The position numbers and the translations under genes are program-made. From NCBI GenBank assembly GCA_963726975.1, contig CAVSEK010000001.1, forward strand, positions 186,001 through 250,000: a stretch of 64,000 nucleotides of DNA. Reading direction: 5' to 3'. The stretch comes from CAVSEK01 sp963726975. Lineage in GTDB: Bacteria; Actinomycetota; Actinomycetes; Mycobacteriales; SCTD01. Within the stretch, counting starts at the first letter, position 1. Every line of letters starts with the position of its first letter. The notes beneath the pieces are model-generated. The model made no database searches and was not told the DNA's origin. It saw nothing but the letters and a program-made list of their open reading frames with translations. This document shows positions 33,927-44,921 of the stretch, piece by piece.

Positions 33927-36900
33927 GTGCCGCTGCTCGGCCTGCGCGCGACGCGGGCGCGCTACGACGCCGACCGGGACGTCTGGCTCGTGCACCGGCC
34001 GGCGCGGACCTGGCCGCTGCTGCCGCCGGCGTCGCCGGTCGCGCTGCCCGCACCGCCGGAGGACCTCGCGCCCGAGCCCGCGTCGGTGTGGACGACGCTC
34101 GTGCCGGTGCTCGGCTCGCTGGGCATCGTCGCGTTCGCCGTCGTCGCGCGGTCCGTCGCCTTCCTCGTCGTCGCAGCGGTCATGGTCGTGGCGGTGGTGG
34201 GGGGCTCGCTCGGCGCGCGGGCGGCCTCGCGCCGGCGCGACGCGGCCCGGCGCGAGCGCACCCGTGCGGCGTGGCTGGCGGCGCTCGACCAGGCGCGCAC
34301 CCGCGCCTGGCGCGCCGCTCGGCAGCAGCAGGACGCGCTGGCGGGCCTCTACCCGGACACCACCGGGCTGCTGCGCGGCGTGCAGGACGAGGGCGCCCTG
34401 TGGGAGCGCCGCGCCGGCGGACCCCGACTTCGCCTCCGTACGGCTCGGGACCGGCGGCGTCCCCGCGCTCCGGCCGGTGCGCTGCGAAGGGCTCGGGACC
34501 GCTCCCGGCGCCGACGCCGAGCTCGCGCAGCGGGCGGCGGAGGCGGTCGCGCAGGCCGCGCTCGTGCCCGGCTGCCCCGTCGTCGTGCCGCTGCGCGCCC
34601 TGTCGTCCGTCGTCGTCGTGGGCGCCCTGGCCGAGGGCCGGGCCCTGGTCGGGGCCTGGCTGGCCGCGCTCGCGGCGTCGTGCGCGCCCACCGACCTGCG
34701 GGTGCTCGGCCTCGTGCCGCCCGACGCCGTGGCGGAGTGGGACTGGGCCAAGTGGCTGCCGCACGTGCGTGACCCGCTGGCCGGCGACGGATTCGGGCGC
34801 GGGGCCCGCGCCCTCGTGACCGACCCCGCGCTGCTCGGCGACGCCCTGCGCGGCCTCGTCGACGTGCGCCTGGACCAGCAGCGCCGCGCCGCCGAGCAGG
34901 GCGGCTGGACCGCCAGCGGCGGCACCGCGGTCGTCGCCGGCGAGCACGTCCTCGTCCTCGTCGACGACTACGACCCCGCCGCCCTGGCCGGCCTGGCGAC
35001 GCAGCTCGACGCGCTGCTCGTGTCCGGCGCCGAGCTGGCCGTGACCGTCGTGCTGCTCACCGACGACCCCTCGGCGGTGCCCGCCGCCTGCGGCGCCCGC
35101 GTCGACCTGCTGCCCGACGGCACCTGCCGCTACCGGGAGGCCGGGCCCGACGGGCGCGTCGAGCAGGACGTCGTCGCCGACCGGGTGGACCGCGCCGAGG
35201 CCGAGCGCCTGGCGCGCCTGCTCTCGCCGCTGTGGCTCGTCGAGGCGGACGCCGGGGCCGACCTCGTCGACGTCGTGCGCCTCGTGGAGCTGCTCGGCTA
35301 CGACGACCCTGAGCAGGTCGACCCCGTCGAGGAGCAGCTCGTCCCGGCCGACCTGCGCGTCGTCGCCGCGGAGCCGGCGCCGGAGACCGTCGACGGCGCG
35401 CTGGAGGAGGACGTCCCGGAGGCCGAGGCGCACGCCGACGGCACGGCCGTGCGCCGGCGCCCGGGGCCGCAGGACCTGCTGCGCACCCCGGTCGGCCTGC
35501 GCTCGGACGGCACCCCGCTCGTGCTCGACCTCAAGGAGGCCGCGCTCGGCGGCACCGGACCGCACGGCATGCTCGTCGGGGCGACCGGCTCGGGCAAGAG
35601 CGAGCTGCTGCGCTCGCTCGTCCTCGGCCTGGCCGTCCGGCACTCCCCCGAGCTGCTGGCCCTGCTGCTCGTCGACTTCAAGGGCGGCGCGACCTTCGCC
35701 GACCTCGAGCAGCTGCCGCACACCGCCGGCCTCATCACCAACCTGGCGGACGACCTCACGCTCGTGGACCGCATGCGCGCGTCGCTGGCCGGCGAGCTCG
35801 ACCGGCGCCAGCAGCTGCTGCGCGACGCCGGCAACGTCGAGTCGATCCACGCCTACCAGGAGCTGCGCGAGGACCGGCCGGAGCTGCCCGCCCTGCCGTA
35901 CCTGCTCGTCGTCGTCGACGAGTTCGGCGAGCTGCTGGCGGCGCGGCCGGAGTTCCTCGAGGTGTTCGTCGCGATCGGTCGGCTCGGGCGCAGCCTGGGC
36001 GTGCACCTGCTGCTCGCCACGCAGCGGCTGGAGGAGGGCCGCATCCGGGGGCTGGAGTCGCACCTGCGCTACCGCCTGTGCCTGCGCACGTACTCCGCCC
36101 CCGAGTCGGTCACCGTCATCGGCGTGCCGGACGCGCACACGCTGCCGCCCATGCCCGGCCTGGGCTACCTGCGCGCCGACACCGACCTCGTGCGCTTCAA
36201 GGCGGCGACGACCAGCCTGGTCCACCGCCCCGTGGAGGGGCCGCGGCGCGCGCCCGCCACCACCCGTCCCTTCGGCCTGGACCGGGCCGGTGCGGCCCGG
36301 CCCACCGCGGGCCCGGCGCCGCGCGGCGCCGCGGCGGCGGGCGACAGCGAGCTGCGCGCGGTGCTCGGACGGCTCGCCGCCGCCCCGCGCCCGCGGGGCC
36401 TGGGCCGGCAGCACGTCTGGCTGCCCCCGCTGCCGGACCTGCTGCCGCTGCAGGACCTGCTCGGCACGGCCGACCGCCCCGTACCGGGGGTGCCCGTCGG
36501 GCTCGTCGACGACCCCGCGCGCCAGCGGCAGGACCCGCTGCTGCTCGACCCGGACGGCGCCGGCGGCCACGTCGCCTGCGTCGGCGCCCCGCGCACCGGC
36601 CGGACGACGTTCCTGCGCACCGTGGCCACCGCCCTGGTGACCGGGCGGTCCGCCGCGCAGGTGAGCGTCTACGTCCTCGACCTCGGCGGCGGCGCGCTGC
36701 ACGACCTGCAGCAGCTGCCGCACGTCGGGGCCGTGGCGGGTCGGCACGACCCCGAGTCGGTCGGCCGGCTGCTGCGCGAGATGCGGGTGCTCGCCGACGA
36801 GCGGGCCGCCGCCTTCCGCCGTCTCGGCGTCACCTCGCTGGCCGCGCTGCGCGCGCACCCCGAGGGCGAGCAGGTGCTGCCCGACCCGCTGGCCGCGGAG

Positions 36901-38073
36901 GTCTACCTGCTCGTCGACGGCGCGGGGGTGCTGCGCAGCGAGTTCCCCGAGCTCGACCTGGCGCTGGCCGACCTGGCGAGCACCAGCCTGCAGTTCGGCG
37001 TGCACGTCGTGCTCACCGCGGGCCGCTGGCTGGACGTGCGTCCGGCCCTGCTCGACGCGATCAGCACCCGCGTCGAGCTGCGCCTCAACGACCCCGTCGA
37101 CTCCCTCGCCGGCCGCCGGCTGGCCGAGACCCTGCCCGCGGGGCGCCCGGGCCGCGGGCTGCTGCGGGACGGCCGGCACGTGCAGCTCGCGGTGGGCGAG
37201 CCCACGGACGTGCGGCCCGTCGACGACCTGCGGGCACCCCGCGTGCTGCCCCTGCCCGAGCGGGTGCACGTGCGCGACGTGCGCGCGCTCGCGGCGGCCG
37301 CGGGGCGCGGCGGCGCCGCGGAGCAGGGCCTGCTGCTGGGGGTCGGGGAGTTCCGCCTCACACCGGCGCACGTCGACCTGCACGCGCCCGGCAGCTCGCT
37401 GCTCCTGTACGGCGACGACGGCTCGGGGCGCACCACGCTGCTCGACCGGGCCGTCGAGCACCTGCTGACCGGGCCGCGGGACGTCCGCCTGCACCTCGTC
37501 GACGTCGGCCGCGGGCTGCTGCGGCACGCCGACGCGCCGAGGGTCGCGCACTACGCCTTCACGGCCTCGCTCGCGGAGCGCCTGGCGCACGAGCTCGTCC
37601 GCGAGCTCGTCGAGCGGCTGCCGCCGCCGGACCTGGACCGCCGCGCGCTGCTGGAGCGCTCGTGGTGGTCCGGGCCGGACCACTACCTCGTGGTCGACGA
37701 CTACGACCTGCTGCTGTCCGGGACCACCGGCCCGCTCGGTGTGCTCGCCGACGCGCTGGGCCACGCCGCCGACATCGGCCTGCACGTGCTGCTGGCCCGT
37801 CGCGTCGCCGGCGCCGGCCGCTCCTCCTTCGAGCCCTTCGGGCAGCGCCTGCGCGAGCTCGCCGGGACCGCCCTCGTGCTGGACGGCGACCGCTCCGAGG
37901 GGCCGCTGGTCGGCGAGCGCACCGCGCTGCGGCAGCCGCCGGGCCGGGGCTTCCTCGTGCGCCGCCGCACGACGCCCGCGCTCGTCCAGCTCGTCCTGCC
38001 CGACCCCGTGCCGGCCGCTGCGCCCGACGAGCACGCCTGCGACGCGCGGGAGCAGGTGCCGGCGTGGCGGTGA
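33927..38073 (+). CDS. eccC: type VII secretion ATPase EccC (FtsK/SpoIIIE family), one frameshift
   Basis: Motor ATPase of type VII secretion, about 1381 residues after correction. GTG 33927 follows GAGGAGG. Two N-terminal membrane segments lie at about 50-95 (LVPVLGSLGIVAFAVVA, FLVVAAVMVVAVVGGSL). The DUF region reaches LWERRA, and one extra base near 34415 breaks the frame; removing it gives WERRA-DPDFASVRLGTG, the expected family sequence. Three ATPase domains follow. D1 has Walker A GATGSGKSE and Walker B LLVVVDEFGE. D2 (GAPRTGRTT) and D3 (GDDGSGRTT, LVVDDYD) have Lys replaced by Arg in Walker A, so only D1 looks fully active. A single-chain EccC/EssC-like arrangement rather than split EccCa/EccCb. 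Confidence 0.9.
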
Positions 38074-38411
38074 CCCGGCGGGTGCGCCTTCTCACGCTCG
38101 TCGGCCCGGGCGGTCGGCGGGACGTCGTGGCGGCGGCGGAGGCCTCGCTGGTCTACCTCTTCCCGGTGTTCGTCGACCTCGTCGGCGACGGCGAGACGCC
38201 GGCCGACAGCCCGCGCTGGGGGCTGTACGACGTGCAGGGACAGGTGCTGCGCCGCACCAGCACGCTGCTCGCCGAGCAGGTGGTCGACGGCGCGGTCCTC
38301 ACCCTGGCGGCGACCCCGCCCGCAGGGCCGCCCCCCGTCCCGCACCCCGACGTCCGGCCGACCGCGCCGGACCCCGCCGCCCCGCCCCTCGAGGACGGAC
38401 CCGCCTCATGA
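38064..38411 (+). CDS. stand-alone ubiquitin-like EccD N-domain (YukD-like)
   Basis: A 115-residue protein. Residues 5-85 resemble the ubiquitin-like YukD/EccD N-terminal domain (VRLLTLVGPGGRRDVVAAAEASLVYLFPVFVDLVG ... WGLYDVQGQVLRRTSTLLAEQVVDGAVLTLA). The rest is a proline-rich tail with no membrane helices. In classical mycobacterial ESX systems this domain is joined to 11 transmembrane segments in EccD; here the channel part is missing, as in Firmicutes YukD. Starts at GTG 38064 or GTG 38070, both overlapping the eccC end. The next gene overlaps by 4 bases (ATGA). Confidence 0.75.
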   Translation: MAVTRRVRLLTLVGPGGRRDVVAAAEASLVYLFPVFVDLVGDGETPADSPRWGLYDVQGQVLRRTSTLLAEQVVDGAVLTLAATPPAGPPPVPHPDVRPTAPDPAAPPLEDGPAS

Positions 38412-39103
38412 CCGCACCGGCACGCCCGCGCTTCGGCACCGCCACCCTCGGCGTCCCCCCGCCCGAGCCCCCGCCGGCACCCGCGCCCGACGCCGGCCCG
38501 GCTCGCCGCTGGTCCGGCCGCCGCCGCGCGCTCGTGGCGACCGCCGCGGTGCTGCTGCTCGTCGCCGCCTTCGTCGTCGGCCTGCAGGTCGGCGGGCGCG
38601 GCACGACCGAGGTCTGGCGCCTGCGCCGCGACCTCGCCGCCGGCGCCGCCCTGCGCCCCGGCGACCTGGTGGCCGTCCCGGTCCGCGGCAGCGCCGCGGA
38701 CGGGGTCGCACCGGCCGAGCCGCTGGCGCCGGGCAGCACGGCGGGCCGCGACCTGCGCGCCGGCGAGCTGCTGCTGCGCGGCGACGTCGGCCGGGGGCCG
38801 GCGCTGCCCGGCGAGGGCGCCGCGCTCGTCGGGGTCGCCCTGGCGCCCGGCGCCGCCCCGGACGGGCTGCGCGCCGGCGCGGAGGTCGCCGTGCTGCGCC
38901 TGCCCGCGACCTCCGCCGCCGCCGGGCAGGCCGTCGACCTCGAGCGGCCCTCCGACGTCCTGCTCCCCCGCGTCCTCGTCGCCTCCGTGAGCACCTCGGG
39001 CACCGGCCGGGTCGTCACCCTCGTCGTCCCCGCGGATGCGCTCGGCCCGATGACCGCGCTCGGCGCGCAGTCGCGCCTCGCGGTCGTGGGCCTGCCCGGC
39101 TGA
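38408..39103 (+). CDS. SAF-domain single-span membrane protein in the type VII operon
   Basis: A 231-residue protein starting at ATG 38408, overlapping the previous stop. Residues 1-40 are proline-rich and cytoplasmic. A membrane helix (LVATAAVLLLVAAFVVGLQVG) follows at about 44-64. The external part has the SAF-domain pattern (LRRDLAAGAALRPGDLVAVPVRG ... GRDLRAGELLLRGDV) seen in CpaB/FlgA-type proteins, which often bind glycans or assist secretion of surface structures. It occupies the place where a classical locus would have EccB or EccE, so it may be the periplasm-facing component of this reduced system. Confidence 0.7.
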   Translation: MTAPARPRFGTATLGVPPPEPPPAPAPDAGPARRWSGRRRALVATAAVLLLVAAFVVGLQVGGRGTTEVWRLRRDLAAGAALRPGDLVAVPVRGSAADGVAPAEPLAPGSTAGRDLRAGELLLRGDVGRGPALPGEGAALVGVALAPGAAPDGLRAGAEVAVLRLPATSAAAGQAVDLERPSDVLLPRVLVASVSTSGTGRVVTLVVPADALGPMTALGAQSRLAVVGLPG

Positions 39104-39109
39104 CCCGCC

Positions 39110-41443
39110 TCACGGCTCCCCGCGCACCGCGCGCCAGAAGCGCCTCCGCAGCCGCGAGCTGGCGAAGTGCGCGACGTCCTCGGCGAACTCGTCGCGCAGG
39201 TCCTGCGGCAGCTGCTCCGCCAGCACCACGCTGAGCCACCCGCCTGCCTTGGTCACCGGGGGCGGCGTGCCGCCCCCGGACGAGCGCAGCGTGCGCAGCA
39301 GCGCGGACACGGCGTTCGCGGTCTCGTCGCGCCCGCGCCCGGTGCTGCGCAGCTCGCGCAGCACCGAGCGGCCGTCCTGCCGCAGCAGGACGGCCAGCCG
39401 GTCGCCGACCTGCTCGGCCGTCTCCCCCGCGGACTCGAGCACCCGCGTCTGCAGCCCCGCGACGTCCTCGTCGACGTCGTGCTCGTCGTCGGGGTCCCCG
39501 CCGCAGGAGTGCAGCACCCGCGCGAGGTGCGCGACGCCGTCGAGCCGCCCCCACAGCCAGTCCTGCGTGCGCCACTCGGCCCGGCCGAACGCCCCGAAGT
39601 GGCCGAGCTGGGTGCCCCACAGCTTCCACGCCCCCAGCGGCCGCGGGGCGACCTCGTCCTGCGCCACCGCCGCGGGCACCACCGGGCTCTCGACGTCGGG
39701 GCCGAGGTGCACCACGTCGAAGCCGACGCTGCGCTGGAAGCGGCTGCCCGCCGCGTACGCGCGGGTGAGCACCTCGACGACGAGCGCGTCGCGCAGCACC
39801 GCGTCCTCGTCGCCGGCCGGGTCGACCGCACCGAGCCACGCGCGGGCGCCGTCGCGCAGCAGCGCGTCGAGCAGCTCGGGCGAGCGGGTCGCGCGGGTCG
39901 CCTCGTCGCAGGCGTGCACCGCCCGGGGCACCGTCGGCACCCCCGGGCTGGCCGTCGTGATGAGGCGCTCGACGTCGGCCCGCAGCGCGCTCGTGCAGGA
40001 GATGACGTCGCTGAGCCGGGACAGGGCCGCCTCCGGACGCGTGACCTCACCGCGCGCGACCCGGCCGGCGAGGTCGCGCAGCAGCAGCCGGGCGACGCGG
40101 TCGGCCACCGCGGTGCCCCAGGAGAACGGCGGCGACGTCGAGGCGACCGCCCAGTCCGCCGGGGGCACCCACGCGCCGGCGCTGTCGGGGTCGGCCGCGC
40201 CGGCCGCGCTCAGGCAGACCGGGTGGGACGCCCCCACCTGCGCCCACAGCCACAGCGCGCTGCTGACGCCGCTGTCCACCCGCTGCTGGCGGTACGCGGG
40301 CAGCAGCGCCCGGGCGGCCTCGACCAGCCCCGGGCCGGCCGAGCCGTCGCGCAGCGCGCGGAACAGGTCCTGCGGCTGCTGCGCCCACTGCCCCGACCGC
40401 TGCCCGAGCTCCATGAGCCGCTCGACGTCGCCGCGCAGGTCGGCCTCCGCGGGCAGCCGCAGCGCCGCGGACAGGACGGGCACCCAGCCGGGTCGCGAGC
40501 CCGACGACACCGCGGGCGGGGGCGCCGCCCCCGAGGGCACGACGTACGCCAGCACGCGCTTCCACGGCCGGTCGACGGGGCGCCCGGCGATCTCGTCCAG
40601 GACCGGGTCGAAGGGCGCGTTGTCGAGGATGCCGCCGTCGACCAGCCACGCGGCGCCGCTCCCGCGCACCCGGCGCTCGCGCAGGTCGACCTCGTCGTCG
40701 GCCTCGCGCACCGGCGCGAACGCCAGGGGGAAGCCCGCCGACGCGCGCGCCCCGCGGACCAGGCGCGGGGTGTCCTCGGGCCCGAAGTCGTCCTGCGGGT
40801 CCAGCGGGAACAGCGCCGTGACGTCCGCGGCCGGCAGCCCGTCGGCCGCCCGGGCGCGCACCCGCCGGGCGGACGGGTCGTAGCGGAACCGGTAGAGCCG
40901 GCGGTGGTCCGGGACGGGGAAGGTACTGCCGTAGCTGTCGACGACGGTGCGCTCGTGCCGGCCGAGCGCGGTGGCGGTGACGAAGAGCGTGACCGGCCTG
41001 CGGTCCGGTCCCGGCGCGATGCCCTCGACGACCTTCGCCACCGAGCGGCTGAAGAAGTCGCCGTCGAGGACGCTGGGCAGGGCGTCGACGCCGTCGGGCG
41101 GCACCAGCTTGCCGGTGCTCAGCTGCGCCGTGTCGCGCCAGACGGCCTGCAGGTCGGGCAGGGCCGCGCCCCGGGCGACCGCGGTCGCCAGCAGCGTGCC
41201 GTTGAGCCCGCCGGCACTCGTGCCGGCGACCACGTCGACGACGACGCGCACGCGGTGCCGCTGGCACAGGTCGCGCCAGGCGTCGTAGACCGGTCGGTCC
41301 GGCGAGCCGTCCGGCGGCGGGAGCACGTCCGCCGAGGCCCGGCGCAGCAGGTCGACCTCGTGCACCACGCCGCCCATCCAGACAGCGAGGGAGACGCCGC
41401 CGTTGAGCACGAGCGCGATGCGCACCTCGGTGTACGCGTCCAT
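39110..41443 (-). CDS. patatin-like phospholipase with DUF3376 domain
   Basis: A 777-residue protein. The N-terminal patatin domain has the oxyanion motif NGGVSLAVWMGG, the catalytic Ser in GTSAGGLNG (about residue 65) and the catalytic Asp in DGGILDNAPF (about residue 275). The long C-terminal helical region (LWLWAQVGASHPVCL onward) matches the DUF3376 patatin group of actinobacteria. It probably hydrolyses phospholipids or other lipid esters. ATG 41443 fits the family start (TEVRIALVLNGGVSLAVW). There is no signal peptide. It converges on the SAF gene with only 6 bases between the stops. Confidence 0.88.
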   Translation of the reverse strand: MDAYTEVRIALVLNGGVSLAVWMGGVVHEVDLLRRASADVLPPPDGSPDRPVYDAWRDLCQRHRVRVVVDVVAGTSAGGLNGTLLATAVARGAALPDLQAVWRDTAQLSTGKLVPPDGVDALPSVLDGDFFSRSVAKVVEGIAPGPDRRPVTLFVTATALGRHERTVVDSYGSTFPVPDHRRLYRFRYDPSARRVRARAADGLPAADVTALFPLDPQDDFGPEDTPRLVRGARASAGFPLAFAPVREADDEVDLRERRVRGSGAAWLVDGGILDNAPFDPVLDEIAGRPVDRPWKRVLAYVVPSGAAPPPAVSSGSRPGWVPVLSAALRLPAEADLRGDVERLMELGQRSGQWAQQPQDLFRALRDGSAGPGLVEAARALLPAYRQQRVDSGVSSALWLWAQVGASHPVCLSAAGAADPDSAGAWVPPADWAVASTSPPFSWGTAVADRVARLLLRDLAGRVARGEVTRPEAALSRLSDVISCTSALRADVERLITTASPGVPTVPRAVHACDEATRATRSPELLDALLRDGARAWLGAVDPAGDEDAVLRDALVVEVLTRAYAAGSRFQRSVGFDVVHLGPDVESPVVPAAVAQDEVAPRPLGAWKLWGTQLGHFGAFGRAEWRTQDWLWGRLDGVAHLARVLHSCGGDPDDEHDVDEDVAGLQTRVLESAGETAEQVGDRLAVLLRQDGRSVLRELRSTGRGRDETANAVSALLRTLRSSGGGTPPPVTKAGGWLSVVLAEQLPQDLRDEFAEDVAHFASSRLRRRFWRAVRGEP

Positions 41444-41492
41444 GCCCGGCACGATGGACCTGTCCGGACCGCGTGGGAACCCCCGCGAGCAG

Positions 41493-41517
41493 GAGTGCTC
41501 CTCGCGAGGACGGGTAG
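41493..41517 (+). promoter_or_regulatory. possible stress-sigma promoter before DUF3072
   Basis: GAGT, 15 bases, then GGGTAG resembles the SigB/SigF consensus GnnT-N14-16-GGGTAY, except for the last base. It lies just upstream of the LexA box at 41525. A chance match is possible. Confidence 0.3.
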
Positions 41518-41524
41518 ACCGGCG

Positions 41525-41540
41525 TCGAACACACGTTCGC
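41525..41540. promoter_or_regulatory. LexA (SOS) box upstream of the DUF3072 gene
   Basis: TCGAAC-ACAC-GTTCGC: the core CGAAC-ACAC-GTTCG fits the Gram-positive CGAAC-RNRY-GTTCG site at every position. It ends 20 bases before GTG 41561, where LexA would block initiation or early elongation. It also lies in the divergent promoter region of the patatin gene. Confidence 0.75.
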
Positions 41541-41560
41541 AACCGGTCGAGGAGGACCCC

Positions 41561-41764
41561 GTGGTCGACAAGGACGCCGTCAGCAACCCGGCGGAGAAGG
41601 ACCCGCACGACTGGGTCACCGGCGACGAGCCGGCGACCGGCCCGCAGGAGAGCTACCTGTCCACGCTGGCCCAGCAGGCCGGCGAGGAGGTCGACACCGA
41701 CGGCATCAGCAAGGCCGACGCGTCGATGAAGATCGAGGAGCTCAAGGAGAAGACCGGGCGCTGA
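41561..41764 (+). CDS. DUF3072-family small protein
   Basis: A 67-residue protein. GTG 41561 follows GAGGAGG. The body DPHDWVTGDEPATGPQESYLSTLAQQAGEEVD...ISKADASMKIEELKEKTGR matches the DUF3072 pattern, in which a T-G-x-Q-x-S-Y-L segment and a C-terminal SAP-like helix pair are conserved. Proteins of this family are small and of unknown function. The LexA box just upstream suggests induction by DNA damage, and a stress-sigma-like promoter lies before it. A 14-bp hairpin follows. Confidence 0.85.
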   Translation: MVDKDAVSNPAEKDPHDWVTGDEPATGPQESYLSTLAQQAGEEVDTDGISKADASMKIEELKEKTGR

Positions 41765-41776
41765 GCCCGGCCGACC

Positions 41777-41809
41777 GGGTCGGCGCGGGCGATCAGCCCG
41801 CGCCGACCC
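41777..41809. terminator. strong bidirectional hairpin
   Basis: A 14-bp perfect stem (41777-41790 with 41796-41809) with loop GATCA. The loop holds the start of the stop codon of the leftward gene ending at 41793, so the terminator overlaps that gene's end. Confidence 0.9.
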
Positions 41810-42410
41810 GCGAGAAGACGAAGGCCACGAGCCCGAGGAAGGCCAGCACGGCGAGCAGGCCGACGAGCCACTCCATGCCGTCGCGCTCGCCCTCCTGCGC
41901 GCCCTCGCCCAGCAGGTCCTGCAGCGTCATGCCGGCGCCGGCGGGCGGCACCCGCCCGTAGCCCTGGAAGCGGTCCGGGTCGAAGGCCGGGTCCAGCGGG
42001 CCCGCCGGACCCGCGTCGGCGGCGGCGTCGAACCGGTCCGGGTCCTGCGACAGGTCCAGCGGCCGCCCCAGCCCGGTGTCGGGGACGCCCGTCGCCGGCG
42101 GGGGCTCCGCGCGGAACCGGTCGGGGTCCTGCGACAGGTCCAGCGGGCGACCCAGGCCGGTGTCGGGCACGTCCCGCACCGGCTCCTCGCGGCGCGGCGC
42201 GTCCTGGTCGTAGAGCTGGTCGAACCGTCCCGGCCCGCGGCGCCGGGTGGGGCCGCGCAGGGCGTCGGGGCTCGCCTCGTACGGTCCCGAGCTGTACGGC
42301 GGGAGCTCGTCGAGCGCCGAGGCGTCCTCGGGCACGAAGGAGCCGGAGGCCAGCAGGGCCTCGAGCCCGTCGTCGTCGGGGTCGCGGGGCCGCCGCCCGG
42401 TGTCCGTCAT
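41793..42410 (-). CDS. acidic repeat protein with C-terminal membrane anchor
   Basis: A 205-residue protein of unknown function. The first 150 residues are hydrophilic and predicted disordered. They contain two almost identical copies of VPDTGLGRPLDLSQDPDRF and a third worn copy (PLDPAFDPDRF). Residues about 180-200 form one membrane helix (WLVGLLAVLAFLGLVAFVF), so it is a tail-anchored protein facing the cytoplasm. I recognise no family. It sits upstream of the proline-degradation dehydrogenase gene in the same direction (31-base gap), without evident functional link. Confidence 0.65.
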   Translation of the reverse strand: MTDTGRRPRDPDDDGLEALLASGSFVPEDASALDELPPYSSGPYEASPDALRGPTRRRGPGRFDQLYDQDAPRREEPVRDVPDTGLGRPLDLSQDPDRFRAEPPPATGVPDTGLGRPLDLSQDPDRFDAAADAGPAGPLDPAFDPDRFQGYGRVPPAGAGMTLQDLLGEGAQEGERDGMEWLVGLLAVLAFLGLVAFVFSRVGAG

Positions 42411-42441
42411 GTCCCTAGCGTGACACCCGCGGCGCGCGCCG

Positions 42442-44073
<1,632 letters not shown>

Positions 44074-44117
44074 GGGGGTCTCCCTGGGGTCGGCGGGACC
44101 CGAGCCTGTCACGGAGG

Positions 44118-44909
44118 ATGGACGTCATGAGCCCGGCCCGACGACTGCTGCTGACCTGCGTGGCGCTGGCGGCGGTCATCACGGTCGCGGTCGCGGCCCT
44201 CGCCGCGGCGCTGGGGCGGGGCGGCGGCGGCGCCGTCGCGCAGGCGCGGGTGCCGCAGGACCGGCCGGGCACGGTCGTGCTGGTGCCCGGCTACGGCGGT
44301 TCGACGTCGGCGCTGGACGTGCTGGCCGCGCGGCTGCGCACCGCCGGGCGCCAGGCCGTGGTGGTGCGCCTGCCGGGGGACGGCACCGGCGACCTGAACG
44401 CGGTCGTGCCCGTGCTCGACGCGGCCGTGCAGGCCGCGCTCGGGGCCGGGGCACCGTCCGTGGACGTCGTCGGCTACAGCGCCGGCGGGGTCGTGGCGCG
44501 GCTGTGGGAGCGGGCCGGCGGCACCGCCGTCACCCGCCGCGTGGTCACGCTGGGCTCGCCGCACCACGGCACCGGCGTCGCGGGTCTCGCGGTCCGCTAC
44601 GCCCCGGCCGCCTGCCCCACGGCCTGCGAGCAGCTCGCGCCGGGCAGCGACCTGCTCGACGCCCTCAACCGCGGCGACGAGACCCCGGACGGGCCGCTGT
44701 GGCTGTCGCTGTGGACCACCGCCGACCGGGTCGTGACGCCGCCCGACAGCGCGCGCCTGGACGGCGCGACCGACCTGGTCCTGCAGGACCTGTGCCCGGG
44801 GGCGACGACCTCGCACAGCGACCTGCCGCGCGACCCCGGCGTGCAGGGCGTCGTCCTCGCCGCCCTCGGCGCCGGCCCCCTGCAGGTGCCGACCCGCTGC
44901 CCGGCCTGA
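44118..44909 (+). CDS. exported lipase/esterase of the alpha/beta-hydrolase fold
   Basis: A 263-residue protein with an N-terminal signal or anchor (RLLLTCVALAAVITVAVAALAAAL). The core is VVLVPGYGGSTSALDVLAARL, the nucleophile elbow VDVVGYSAGGVVARLW (Ser near residue 118), VTLGSPHHGT, an Asp in WTTADRVVTPP, and the His in ATTSHSDLPRDPGV. These match the lipase class 2/EstA-like group. Cysteine pairs (CPTACEQ) support an extracellular location. It is divergent from pruA with a 44-base gap. Confidence 0.88.
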   Translation: MDVMSPARRLLLTCVALAAVITVAVAALAAALGRGGGGAVAQARVPQDRPGTVVLVPGYGGSTSALDVLAARLRTAGRQAVVVRLPGDGTGDLNAVVPVLDAAVQAALGAGAPSVDVVGYSAGGVVARLWERAGGTAVTRRVVTLGSPHHGTGVAGLAVRYAPAACPTACEQLAPGSDLLDALNRGDETPDGPLWLSLWTTADRVVTPPDSARLDGATDLVLQDLCPGATTSHSDLPRDPGVQGVVLAALGAGPLQVPTRCPA

Positions 44910-44921
44910 CGGGCAGCGCGG

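Noticed and set aside
34180..38034. Very long open frame (over 1200 codons) on the minus strand opposite eccC
   Set aside because: It is antisense to a gene with clear FtsK/EccC motifs. High-GC codon bias leaves the antisense frame open, and its translation is Gln/Arg/Gly-rich low complexity without domains.
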